A DNA stretch of 44,251 bases from Candidatus Acidiferrales bacterium (GTDB lineage: Bacteria; Acidobacteriota; Terriglobia; Acidiferrales; UBA7541), in NCBI GenBank assembly GCA_030038275.1, contig JASHPG010000185.1, positions 1 to 44,251 on the forward strand, read 5' to 3'. Positions 25,247 through 33,904 of the stretch are shown here, one piece after another. The notes beneath the pieces were generated by a model that saw only the letters and a list, made by a program, of their open reading frames with translations, had not been told where the DNA came from and did not search any database. Every line of letters starts with the position of its first letter. Position 1 is the first letter of the stretch. A program made the translations under genes and the position numbers.

Positions 25247-26212
25247 TTAGGAGTATTTCCATGCCGCGTACGCAGCGCCCTTCAGCGGGCATTCCTCGTC
25301 GAGCACTACGTGAACGGGCACGTCCTTCAGCTCGAATCCACCGGCGTTCGATCGGCGCTGCATCGCCGCGGCGAACCTGCCCTCTTTAATCTTCACCAGG
25401 ATTTTCACCGCGATCCCGCCCGCCACGTAGATTCCGCCGCGCGCCACGGCCCGCAGCGCCAAGTTACCTGCCTCAGCTCCGTAAATTTCGATCCAGAGAT
25501 TTACGGCCGCAACACACACTGGGCATGTGCCGGCGAGAGCAAGCTGAGTGATTTCCGCCGCCGGATCGATCTCCTGGCCATCAAAGCCCGGATGCTCGAC
25601 GGAGGGATCGAGAAACTCATGAACCCTCTGAAATCCGCGGCCCGAGAGAATCAGTTCCTGGAATACAAACTCGTTTTTCGTCTTCAGGAACTTCCACAGA
25701 TCCGCCTGCTGATCGGTATTGGGAGCAAAATCCGCGTGGCCCGCTTCCGAAGGCATGGCTACGTACTGCACGCCGTCCCAGTAGAGGATCGATTCACCCA
25801 GTCCGGTGCCTGCGGCGATCACTGCGCGGGTGGCATTCCCTACCGGCAAGCCAGTCGTGATCGTCTCCATGTCGCCGGGTCCCAAAACGCTCACTCCGTA
25901 AGCCGTTGCTTGCAAGTCGTTCAGCAGGCGAACGCGAGGCAGCCCCAAAAATTTGGCCATTTCCGCGCCGTCCACCGTCCAGGGAAGGTTGGAAGCCTGC
26001 ACGCGATTTTGCAAAATTGGGCCCGCGATACCAAACCCTGCGGCGCTGATCGTCGCGCCGGTCTCGCGGAGGAAATCCTGCGCGATTTCGTGCAGGCCAG
26101 CATGTTCGTGGCTCGCGTAACGCTTGTGCGCCACGCGAACCATCACGCCATCCTGCACGTTGAATAATCCGAGGTTGGACTTCGTCCCGCCGATGTCACC
26201 CGCAAGAATCAT
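25247..26212 (-). CDS. glk: Glucokinase
   Basis: A glucokinase of the Glk (PF02685) family that phosphorylates glucose with ATP. From ATG 26212 (GGAG 7 nt upstream) it is 321 residues, the usual size. MILAGDIGGTKSNLGLF is the phosphate-binding start; LLNDLQATAYGV holds the sugar-binding Asn-Asp; AGTGLGES and SEAGHADFAP are the other family motifs; GIYVAGGIAVKI is the adenosine motif. It follows zwf with a 69-bp gap on the same strand, so the two probably feed glucose into the oxidative pentose phosphate route together. Confidence 0.95.
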   Translation of the reverse strand: MILAGDIGGTKSNLGLFNVQDGVMVRVAHKRYASHEHAGLHEIAQDFLRETGATISAAGFGIAGPILQNRVQASNLPWTVDGAEMAKFLGLPRVRLLNDLQATAYGVSVLGPGDMETITTGLPVGNATRAVIAAGTGLGESILYWDGVQYVAMPSEAGHADFAPNTDQQADLWKFLKTKNEFVFQELILSGRGFQRVHEFLDPSVEHPGFDGQEIDPAAEITQLALAGTCPVCVAAVNLWIEIYGAEAGNLALRAVARGGIYVAGGIAVKILVKIKEGRFAAAMQRRSNAGGFELKDVPVHVVLDEECPLKGAAYAAWKYS

Positions 26213-26281
26213 GGCATTTCTCCGCAAGGATTATGCAAGACTGCGCGGGAATTGCCAGAGCGGGATGAGATGTTTTTTGGG

Positions 26282-27826
26282 TCACGGCAGCGGCCGCCAA
26301 TGCCGCCCTTCCGTTTCAGGCAGATCGAATGCCGCCTCTGGACCTTCACTGCCAGCTGGATAATTGGGAAATGCGGGCGGAGGCGAATTCTTCCACGCGT
26401 CGAGAATTGGATCGACCAGCGCCCAGGCCGCCTCAACGCTGTCGGCCCGGTCAAAGAGCGTCGCATCGCCGCGGATGCAATCGTTGATCAGCGTTGCGTA
26501 CGCCTCGCGCGATCCCGCGCCAAACGCGCGCCGGTAATGAAAATCCATCGTGACCGGGCTGATATGCAGTTTCGAACCCGGAGTTTTCGCTCCGAACGAT
26601 AGCGAAATGCCCTCCTGCGGTTGGATGTTGAGCACCAACGAGTTCGGCTCAACTGATTCTCCTTGAAACACCATGTGCGGCGCGCTTTTGAAGGTGATGG
26701 CGATTTCCGCCGCCGGCCGGGCCAGGCGTTTTCCAGTCCGCAAATAGAAAGGCACACCGCTCCAGCGCCAATTGTCGATCTGAAGCTTCAAAGCAACAAA
26801 CGTTTCCGTGGACGAGTTGCGGTTCACTCCCGGTTCCTGGCGGTATCCGGAGACGTTCTCGCCGTTCACGCAGCCTGGACCATACTGCCCGCGCACCACG
26901 TGCTTATGCACCGAGTCGCTATCGAGTGGACGAATCGATTGCAGCACTTTGATCTTTTCGTTCCGCACTGCCGTCGCATCGAAATTCGCCGGCGTTTCCA
27001 TTGCTACGAGCGACGTAAGCTGCAGCACGTGGCTCTGCACCATGTCCCGCAGTGCGCCGGCTGATTCGTAAAACGCAGCGCGCCGCTCCACGCCTAGCGA
27101 TTCCGCAGCCGTGATCTGCACGCTATCGATGTAATTCCGGTTCCACAGCGGCTCGAAGATGCCATTGCCGAAGCGGAAAACCAGCAAATTCTGAACTGTC
27201 TCCTTGCCAAGGTAATGATCGATGCGGAAAACCTGCGATTCGTCAAATACGCTCAGCAATTGTGCGTTAAGGGCTCGCGCCGAAGCGCCATTACGTCCGA
27301 AAGGCTTCTCAACAATGATCCGCACCCACGACTTCTCGCTTTTGGGCTTCGCCAAGCCACCCTGCCCGAGTCGTTCCACGATCCGCGGATACACCGCCGG
27401 TGGCGTCGCCAGGTAGAACAGCCGGTTGCCGCCTAATTCCGCCTCGCGATCGAGATCCTCTAGCCGCTTGGCCAATCGCTTATACGACTCCGCGTCATCG
27501 TAATTTCCCGTGAAGTACCGCAAATGCTGCAAAAACTCCCCGTGCGTTCCATCTGCGTTGCCGCTCGGCGAGTTATCCGGCAGAAACTCCGTGGCCTGCT
27601 TCTGGAATGCTTCGTCGCTCATCTCCGTTCGCGCGAACCCGAGCAGACGGAAGCGCGGCGCCAGACAGCTATGCACCGCAAGGTCGTAGAGCGCCGGCAG
27701 CAGCTTCCTTTTTGCTAGATCGCCTGACGCGCCAAACATCACAATCGCGCATGGCTCGCTCGGCGCCTCGCAAAAATAATTATCGGGATAGACCGCTTCG
27801 TGGGCGATCACTGCGCGACTGCTCAT
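26282..27826 (-). CDS. zwf: Glucose-6-phosphate 1-dehydrogenase
   Basis: Zwf oxidises glucose-6-phosphate to 6-phosphogluconolactone with NAD(P). VMFGASGDLAKRKLLPALYDL is the Rossmann motif with the family Lys, and RIDHYLGKE is the substrate-binding signature with the catalytic His. Length is 514 residues from ATG 27826, chosen because AAGGAG lies 6 nt upstream; the frame opens 7 codons earlier. It is upstream of glk on the same strand. No 6-phosphogluconolactonase or gnd gene is within the window. Confidence 0.96.
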   Translation of the reverse strand: MSSRAVIAHEAVYPDNYFCEAPSEPCAIVMFGASGDLAKRKLLPALYDLAVHSCLAPRFRLLGFARTEMSDEAFQKQATEFLPDNSPSGNADGTHGEFLQHLRYFTGNYDDAESYKRLAKRLEDLDREAELGGNRLFYLATPPAVYPRIVERLGQGGLAKPKSEKSWVRIIVEKPFGRNGASARALNAQLLSVFDESQVFRIDHYLGKETVQNLLVFRFGNGIFEPLWNRNYIDSVQITAAESLGVERRAAFYESAGALRDMVQSHVLQLTSLVAMETPANFDATAVRNEKIKVLQSIRPLDSDSVHKHVVRGQYGPGCVNGENVSGYRQEPGVNRNSSTETFVALKLQIDNWRWSGVPFYLRTGKRLARPAAEIAITFKSAPHMVFQGESVEPNSLVLNIQPQEGISLSFGAKTPGSKLHISPVTMDFHYRRAFGAGSREAYATLINDCIRGDATLFDRADSVEAAWALVDPILDAWKNSPPPAFPNYPAGSEGPEAAFDLPETEGRHWRPLP

Positions 27827-27983
27827 GGAGATCTCCTTCGGCGCCAAGTCGAAAACTTAGGCGGGCTCGAAACGATAGGGCTTGTGAGAACGGGCTGCCC
27901 TGCCACACCCGATATGGATGCGGATAGGACCTCAGCCGCTTCAATATAGGTGAATTCAACAGGCCGCCTGAAATGCGGGCAGA

Positions 27984-28505
27984 CTAGGATAAAAGGTAGT
28001 AGCGGATCAAATTTCCGTCCGGCTTGCGCTCGCCGATACCCACGAAAACATGGCGCGTCAGCCAGTCGTGTTTACCTGCCTCCACCTCAAACGACGGGCA
28101 CGCGCGCAGGTAATATTCCGACGGGCTCACCGCCGGTCCTCCCGCGAAAATCATCTCCCGCAGGCGCTGCATCGTATCCGGCTTGTAGCCCCACAGATAG
28201 CCGCGATTTTGCAGTAGGATCAGCGTGCCGTCATCTTCTTCAAGCATGTATCGCGCATCGAACTGCACCGTATTATCCGGGCGGAACAGCGCGTAATCGC
28301 CGCCGCTATTCGGCACCACTTTGCCTCGCAATCGCAGCCCTGAAAATTCGCCTCGATCCACGTAAACCGCTCCTCGCGCCGCGCCACTAGGCATGTTCGG
28401 AATCGTTTGCACGCGCTCGAACCAGATGCGCACCTCGAATGCGAAATTCAGCTTCGGTGACTCCAGTGTGGACGCTGGAAATTCAAGCGGGGCTGTCTCG
28501 TTCAT
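27984..28505 (-). CDS. DUF3237-family protein
   Basis: A 173-residue soluble protein of the DUF3237 family (PF11578), recognised from the barrel-like pattern: PKLNFAFEVRIWFE near the start, then GAARGAVYVDRGEFSGLRLRGKVV (given here in parts), GGDYALFRPDNTVQFDARY, and the closing WLTRHVFVGIGER and IRYYLL. The function of the family is unknown, and it is often found near catabolic oxidoreductases, as here. It is divergent from the NmrA-like gene, with a 188-bp intergenic region between them that should hold both promoters. Confidence 0.82.
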   Translation of the reverse strand: MNETAPLEFPASTLESPKLNFAFEVRIWFERVQTIPNMPSGAARGAVYVDRGEFSGLRLRGKVVPNSGGDYALFRPDNTVQFDARYMLEEDDGTLILLQNRGYLWGYKPDTMQRLREMIFAGGPAVSPSEYYLRACPSFEVEAGKHDWLTRHVFVGIGERKPDGNLIRYYLLS

Positions 28506-28693
28506 CGAATTCTCACTTTCGGCTAGGAGCGGCGCTCAGTAGTCTCAACTTCTGGCTTCGCGAAGGCTGCCATGTCACAGTTTCGCCGTGATGATGGCGG
28601 CGCACTCCATCCCTGTCAAGCCTCTTGCGCTTCTCGGAAGGAAACGACTAATGCTAATATGCGCGCGCTGCAATTCTCAATCTGGGACCACAT

Positions 28694-29626
28694 ATGAGCA
28701 TCCTGATCACGGGCGCTTCGGGCAACTTCGGCAGTCAGCTCGCGGACCTGCTAACGCGGAAAGTTTCCGCGTCCGAACTGATTCTTGTGACGCGCAAACC
28801 GCCCGCACTCGCCGCATTTGCGGCGCGCGGTGCGCAGGTCCGCCTCGGCGACTTCGATAAGCCGGAAACCCTCGCCCACGCATTCGCGGGCGCTGAAAAA
28901 ATGCTTCTGATCAGCACGCTCGCTGTTGGTCCGCGCCGGCAGCGCCAGCATCGCGCCGCAATCGAAGCAGCGCTCGCGGCCGGCGTGAAGCACATTGCCT
29001 ATACGTCGAGTGTCGGCATCCATCCGCGCAATCCATCGCTCGCCGAGGCCGACCACATGTTCACCGAAGAATTGCTGCGGCGCAGCAGCGTGGCCTTCAC
29101 GATTCTCCGCGACAGCCAGTACGCCGAAGTCCTCGCCACCATGCTGGCGCCCATGGCTTTGCAAACGGGCAAATGGGTGATGAGCGCCGGCGAAGGCCGC
29201 ATGGCGTTCGTCGCCAAGCAGGATTGCATAGCGTCGGCTGCCGCGGTGCTGACCACCCCCGGCCACGAAGGCGCCATCTACGAAATTACCGGACCAGAGC
29301 TGATCTCGTTCCGCGAAGCGGCTGCTCTCACCGCCGAGATCGGCGGCCGGCCCGTCGAATACGTTTCCGTCAGCCACGAAGAAAAACTCGCATTTTTCGA
29401 CGCCGCTGGCATCCCGCGCGAATACGTCGAAGGAGAAACCAACTCGGACGGCACAGGCATATGGGGCAGCGAAGAAATGGTTTCCTACGAACGCGCCATC
29501 CGTCAGGGTTATTTCTCGATCTGTTCGCGCCACGTCGAAATGCTCACCGGCCGTCCCGCGCGCTCCTTACGCGAAGTTTTCCTCGCCAATCTGGACGCGC
29601 TCAACTCCGTCGAAAGCAACCGGTGA
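28694..29626 (+). CDS. NmrA-like NAD(P)-binding oxidoreductase
   Basis: An atypical short-chain dehydrogenase of the NmrA/QorB type, 310 residues. ITGASGNFGSQL at about 5-16 is the TGxxGxxG nucleotide motif, and VTRKP at the end of beta-2 with basic residues suggests NADP. The classical Tyr-x3-Lys pair is not evident, as usual in NmrA-like members. The body contains AEADHMFTEELLRRS and FTILRDSQYAEVL typical of quinone reductase QorB-like proteins. It probably acts as a quinone reductase or redox sensor. A 53-bp gap separates it from the next reductase gene. Confidence 0.85.
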   Translation: MSILITGASGNFGSQLADLLTRKVSASELILVTRKPPALAAFAARGAQVRLGDFDKPETLAHAFAGAEKMLLISTLAVGPRRQRQHRAAIEAALAAGVKHIAYTSSVGIHPRNPSLAEADHMFTEELLRRSSVAFTILRDSQYAEVLATMLAPMALQTGKWVMSAGEGRMAFVAKQDCIASAAAVLTTPGHEGAIYEITGPELISFREAAALTAEIGGRPVEYVSVSHEEKLAFFDAAGIPREYVEGETNSDGTGIWGSEEMVSYERAIRQGYFSICSRHVEMLTGRPARSLREVFLANLDALNSVESNR

Positions 29627-29679
29627 TACAATCCGTTCGGGCCGATCGCTTTTCACGATGCGCCCGCGGAGGATGGTAG

Positions 29680-30336
29680 ATGAAAATCGCAATCATCGGC
29701 GCCAGCGGGTTCATCGGATCGAAAATCCTGGATGAATCTCTTCGGCGTGGGCACCAGATTACGGGCATCGTGCGTAATCCCGGACGCCTCCCGCAGAATC
29801 CCAAGCTCACTCCTGTCGGCTTGGATCTGAAGCAGACCGATCAACTCGCCCGCGCGCTGGCTAGCCACGACGCGATCGTCAGCGCGTGGAACGCCGCAAA
29901 GGATGGCTCCGGGCCGGTGCTCTATGACCGCTTCGTCGAAGGTAATCGCTCCATCATCGACGCGGTGAAAAAGTCCGGCGTGAAGCGGCTGCTGGTCGTC
30001 GGCGGAGCCGCCAGCCTGAAAACGCCTGAGGGCGCTGAGTTCATCGATTCGCCCCAATTCCCTGCGTCGTTCGAGGCGTTTAAGCCCGCGATGCGGGGAG
30101 TGCGTGAGTACTACCACATGCTTAAAAAAGAGCCGGAACTCGACTGGGCGTATTTCTCTCCCGCAATCGTTATTCAGCCTGGTGAAAGGACCGGCAAATT
30201 CCGGTTAGGCGGCGAACGCATCGTTGCGGACACGAGCGGCGCGAGCAAGATTTCCGTGGAGGATTACGCCGTGGCCGCCGTGGACGAATTGGAGCATCCG
30301 AAGCATCATCGTGAGCGATTCACCATCGGCTACTAA
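29680..30336 (+). CDS. NAD(P)-binding reductase, YwnB/BVR-B-like
   Basis: A 218-residue NAD(P)-binding protein with the IIGASGFIGSKI motif at residues 5-16 and GIVRNPGRL at the end of beta-2. VGGAASL in the middle and the ISVEDYAVAAVDELE segment near the end place it with the YwnB/biliverdin-reductase-B-like atypical SDRs. GGAGG before ATG 29680 supports the start. The substrate is unknown. It forms a run with the NmrA-like gene before it and the SnoaL-like gene after it. Confidence 0.85.
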   Translation: MKIAIIGASGFIGSKILDESLRRGHQITGIVRNPGRLPQNPKLTPVGLDLKQTDQLARALASHDAIVSAWNAAKDGSGPVLYDRFVEGNRSIIDAVKKSGVKRLLVVGGAASLKTPEGAEFIDSPQFPASFEAFKPAMRGVREYYHMLKKEPELDWAYFSPAIVIQPGERTGKFRLGGERIVADTSGASKISVEDYAVAAVDELEHPKHHRERFTIGY

Positions 30337-30397
30337 GCACCCGCTTTCGCCGCTGATTCAAACCAATTCGCTGGGTGATTTAGCCAAAGGAGATAGC

Positions 30398-30904
30398 ATG
30401 CCCGCCCCGGAACCGCTTAGCCTCGCGGACCGCATCGCCATCAACGATTTGCTCGCTCGCTACGCGTGGGCCCTCGACACCGGTGACGTGGATGCCTTCG
30501 TCGCCTGCTTCACGCCCACCGCCGTCGTCGTCGAAGAAGTCTTCGAAGAGCCCGACCGCTGGGAAGGTGCCGCTGGCATCCGCGCTCTCGCCGAACACTT
30601 TCGCACCGTGCCGAATTTCCCCGGCCGCCAGCATCACGTTTCGCAGACGATCGTCGAAGGCCATAGCGAACGTTGCTCGTCGCGCTCCTTCGTTTTCGTC
30701 ACGGAATGCCGCGGCGAGCCGCCCTACGTCATTCGCTTCGCCGGATATTACGACGATCGGCTCGTGAAATCCGCCGACCGCTGGTTTTTCGAGCAGCGCA
30801 TCATCCGCCTGTGGGACGGCGAAGTCCTCTCGCGCTTCCCCGGACATTCCGGCAAGCGCGTGGCCCGCAAGCGCCCGCCCGAACTCGCCGTTAAGAAGCC
30901 TTAG
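30398..30904 (+). CDS. SnoaL-like / NTF2-fold protein
   Basis: A 168-residue protein with the cone-shaped NTF2-like fold of SnoaL_4 type. It starts with LADRIAINDLLARYAWALDTGDVDAFVACF, a hallmark (shown here in two parts: LADRIAINDLLARY and AWALDTGDVDAFVACF). Later parts include GRQHHVSQTIVEG and YYDDRLVKSADRWFFEQRII. Members include aromatic-ring dehydratases, cyclases and dioxygenase small subunits. The acidic and His residues needed for such activity are present, but the substrate is unknown. AAAGGAGA 7 nt before ATG 30398 sets the start. Confidence 0.85.
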   Translation: MPAPEPLSLADRIAINDLLARYAWALDTGDVDAFVACFTPTAVVVEEVFEEPDRWEGAAGIRALAEHFRTVPNFPGRQHHVSQTIVEGHSERCSSRSFVFVTECRGEPPYVIRFAGYYDDRLVKSADRWFFEQRIIRLWDGEVLSRFPGHSGKRVARKRPPELAVKKP

Positions 30905-31036
30905 GATTTCTACCGCGACCACTGCGATCAAACGGGAGTACAATCCCGCCCGTTGGTGTGCGTCCGTGCGTAAGGGTGCTGCCCTGTCCACGGCCGCAGC
31001 TCCACGGGTGCCGCGTCTTTTTCCGAAGGAGCCTTT

Positions 31037-32647
31037 ATGAGCATCGCTAAGACATTCTCCGCAATCGCCGCCGTCCTAACCTTTGCTTGCGCGCCTGCAA
31101 TATTCGCGCAAAGCTCCGCGCCCGTTCGCACGCAATCCGGCCTCGTCCAAGGCACCATCGTTAACGGCGTCCGCGTATTCAAAGGCATCCCCTTCGCCGC
31201 GCCGCCGCTCGGCAACCTGCGTTGGGCGCCGCCGCAAGCGGCGAAATCCTGGAAAGGCGTGCTCCACGCTGTCAAATACGCAGACGCGTGCATGCAGATT
31301 CCCGTCGTCGAACGTGACCTCGGGCTTGCTCCAGTCACGCCCAATGAGGATTGCCTATACCTCAATGTCTGGACGCCAGCAAAATCTTCCAGTGCGCGTC
31401 TGCCCGTGATGGTCTGGATTTACGGCGGCGGCTTCACCATCGGCGCCACATCCATGCCGCAGTACGACGGCGAAAACCTCGCTCACAAAGGTGTCGTGTA
31501 CGTCAGCATCGCCTATCGCCTCGGCCCGCTCGGCTTCCTCGCCACCCCCGAACTCAGCAAGGAACAGGGCGGCCATTCCGGCAATTACGGCCTGCTCGAC
31601 CAGATCGCCGGCCTCGGATGGGTGAAGCGCAATATCGCCGCGTTTGGCGGCAATCCCAACAAAGTAACCATCTTCGGCGAATCCGCCGGAGGCATTTCCG
31701 TCAGCATGTTGTGCGCCTCGCCGCTCGCAAAGGGGCTGTTTGAAGGAGTAATCTCCGAAAGCGGCGGCTCGTTCGGCCCCGCGCAAGAAGATCACGCCAC
31801 TGGCACGGACGTTCCTACGCTAGCCGAACAGGAACAGGCTGGCGTCGCGTTCCTCAAGAAGCTCGGCGTCTCCTCGATCGCTGACGCGCGAAAAATGTCC
31901 GCTGCAGACATCTACAAGCACGCCGGTCCGGCTATGGGCGGAGCCGCGCGCTGGTGGCCGAATTTCGATGGCTACGTCTTGCTCGGCGATCAGTACAAGC
32001 TCTACGAAGAGGGAAAATACAACGATACGCCCATCTTGATCGGCACCAATGCTGACGAAGGCGCGCTCTTCGTCGGTAGCACCGACATGCAGAAGTACAA
32101 AGCCAGTGTCGAAAATGGCTACGGCGAATTCGCGCGCAATATCCTAGCCGCGTATCCCGACAATTCCCAGCAGCAGGCGCTCCGTTCAGCCCGCGATCTC
32201 GCTCGCGATGTCACCTTCGCATGGAGCACCTGGAGCTGGGCCAAGCTGCAATCCAGCACCGGGAAAGGCAAAGTTTTCCTCTACTATTTCAATCACCGCC
32301 CGAATTATCCCGATCTTCCGCGCTTCAAGAATTGGGGCCCTGCCCACGGCAGCGAAATTTCCTTCGTTTTCGGCAATTTCACCAAAGGCATGCCAGCCAC
32401 GCCAGAAGACAAGAAAGTCTCAGCGCAACTGATTACCTACTGGACCAATTTCGCCAAGTATGGAACCCCCAACGGCAAAGGTCTTCCCGATTGGCCCGCC
32501 TTCACAAACGGCAATCAACAAGCGATGGAGCTCGACACGCCATCGAAAGCAATTCCGATGCCCAATCTCGACAAGCTCAAAGTTCTCGACGGCTACTTCG
32601 CCTGGCGCCGCAAACAAGAAGCCGAGCAATCGCGCTCTGGGAATTAA
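31037..32647 (+). CDS. Secreted type-B carboxylesterase
   Basis: A 536-residue alpha/beta-hydrolase of the carboxylesterase type-B (COesterase) family with a signal peptide (SIAKTFSAIAAVLTFACAPA, cleavage near AIFAQ). The oxyanion loop is YGGGF at 129-133, the nucleophile S216 lies in GESAGG (214-219), the acid is E341 in NADEGALF, and the base is H437 in PAHGSE, so the triad is complete. It should hydrolyse esters in the periplasm or outside the cell. AAGGAG precedes ATG 31037. Confidence 0.93.
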   Translation: MSIAKTFSAIAAVLTFACAPAIFAQSSAPVRTQSGLVQGTIVNGVRVFKGIPFAAPPLGNLRWAPPQAAKSWKGVLHAVKYADACMQIPVVERDLGLAPVTPNEDCLYLNVWTPAKSSSARLPVMVWIYGGGFTIGATSMPQYDGENLAHKGVVYVSIAYRLGPLGFLATPELSKEQGGHSGNYGLLDQIAGLGWVKRNIAAFGGNPNKVTIFGESAGGISVSMLCASPLAKGLFEGVISESGGSFGPAQEDHATGTDVPTLAEQEQAGVAFLKKLGVSSIADARKMSAADIYKHAGPAMGGAARWWPNFDGYVLLGDQYKLYEEGKYNDTPILIGTNADEGALFVGSTDMQKYKASVENGYGEFARNILAAYPDNSQQQALRSARDLARDVTFAWSTWSWAKLQSSTGKGKVFLYYFNHRPNYPDLPRFKNWGPAHGSEISFVFGNFTKGMPATPEDKKVSAQLITYWTNFAKYGTPNGKGLPDWPAFTNGNQQAMELDTPSKAIPMPNLDKLKVLDGYFAWRRKQEAEQSRSGN

Positions 32648-32656
32648 GGTTTAAAC

Positions 32657-32681
32657 GTAGCGCCGCGGGCCTCAGCGCGGC
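32657..32681. repeat. GTAGCGC-type palindromic repeat, copy 1
   Basis: GTAGC followed by GCCGCG/CGCGGC pairing around an 8-base loop, 9 bp after the esterase stop. It shares the GTAGCGC edge and hairpin with copies at 35646 and (inverted) 43196. Confidence 0.5.
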
Positions 32682-32763
32682 GTCGATCCACGCGCGAAAC
32701 TGTTCACAATCGTCGTGCGTAAAAATCCTTTTTGCCTTTTGCCGATGCTAGCTCTCTACTCGC

Positions 32764-33747
32764 TCACCGAAACTGCATCGTCGCCTTATCCAACTCAGTC
32801 TTCACGTCCTCCGGAATTTTCACGTCCAGCGCCGCGACCGTCGCATCTAGCTGTTCCGGACGGCTCGCGCCCACGATCGGGCTCGTAATCGCCGGATTCG
32901 CCAGCACCCAAGCGACTGCCAGCGTCGCGAGCGGAATCCCCGCGCCATCTGCGATTTTCTTCAATTGATCGACGCCGTCAAAAATGTGATCGATCCAGTA
33001 TCGCCCACGGTATAGTTCGCCAATCCGGCCAGGAAACGCGAACCGCGACGTCGCCATATCCGTCGGCACCTTGTTGCGGTCGTATCTCCCAGTCAGCATC
33101 CCACCCGCGATCGGGTTGTACGAAATCACCCCCAACCCTTCTTCGGTGCACAGCGGCAGCATCTCGCGCTCGATCTCGCGATAAAGCAGGTTGTACCGCG
33201 GCTGAACGCACACAAACCTCGCGAACCCGTGCACGTCGCTACGTCCCAGCGACCGCGCCACCTGATACGCCGGATAATTCGAACAGCCGATGTAGCGCGC
33301 CTTTCCCGACCGCACCACCTCGTCGAGCGCGCCAAGCGTCTCATCCAGCGTCACGTTCGGATCGAAACCGTGCAGTTGATACAGGTCGATGTAATCCGTT
33401 TGCAGACGCTTCAGTGACGCGTCAATCGCGTCGAAAATGTGCCGCCGGTTATTTCCGGCATGAAACGGCTGCGGACCCGTCGCGCCGAAGCACTTCGTCG
33501 CTATCACGAAATCGTGCCGCTTTCCGCGCATCCATTTCCCGATAATCTCTTCCGTGCGGCCCGCGCGTTCTAATCCCCCGCCCAGCGGATACACATCCGA
33601 CGAGTCCATAAACGTGATCCCCGCGCTCGCCGCCCGATCCAAAATCGCGAACGAAGTCGGCTCGTCGCATTGAAATCCAAATGTCATCGTCCCAAGGCAT
33701 AGCTTCGATACTTTCAGTCCCGTGTTGCCCAGCCGCACGTGTTGCAC
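32764..33747 (-). CDS. Aldo/keto reductase (first copy)
   Basis: A 327-residue NADPH-dependent aldo/keto reductase. The catalytic tetrad is in place: D48 and Y53 in MDSSDVY, K85 in ATKCFG, H126 in YQLHG. SPIVGASRPEQLDATVAAL near the end is the cofactor-binding segment. It is not close to the second aldo/keto reductase at 38656 beyond the family motifs. The substrate is unknown; its place between an esterase and a flavin oxidase suggests catabolism of hydroxylated or aromatic compounds, which is inference. Confidence 0.93.
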   Translation of the reverse strand: MQHVRLGNTGLKVSKLCLGTMTFGFQCDEPTSFAILDRAASAGITFMDSSDVYPLGGGLERAGRTEEIIGKWMRGKRHDFVIATKCFGATGPQPFHAGNNRRHIFDAIDASLKRLQTDYIDLYQLHGFDPNVTLDETLGALDEVVRSGKARYIGCSNYPAYQVARSLGRSDVHGFARFVCVQPRYNLLYREIEREMLPLCTEEGLGVISYNPIAGGMLTGRYDRNKVPTDMATSRFAFPGRIGELYRGRYWIDHIFDGVDQLKKIADGAGIPLATLAVAWVLANPAITSPIVGASRPEQLDATVAALDVKIPEDVKTELDKATMQFR

Positions 33748-33816
33748 CGTTCATCCCTCGCTTTCTACATGCAGGTAGCAAAAAAATTGTCGTTCCGAGG
33801 GGCGCATTTGCGTGGG

Positions 33817-33840
33817 CCCCAGCACGCTTGCGTGCTGGGG
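33817..33840. repeat. Perfect 11-bp inverted repeat in intergenic spacer
   Basis: CCCCAGCACGC and GCGTGCTGGGG flank two T residues. It lies downstream of the flavin oxidase gene (minus strand) and could end its transcript, but no T run follows on that strand. It is followed at 33852 by GGAATCTGCTTTT, which recurs at 36150. Confidence 0.6.
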
Positions 33841-33904
33841 TGCGGCGACGAGGAATCTGCTTTTCGTCTTTCGGCAGTAAGACACTTCTGCTGTTCCGCC
33901 CGAA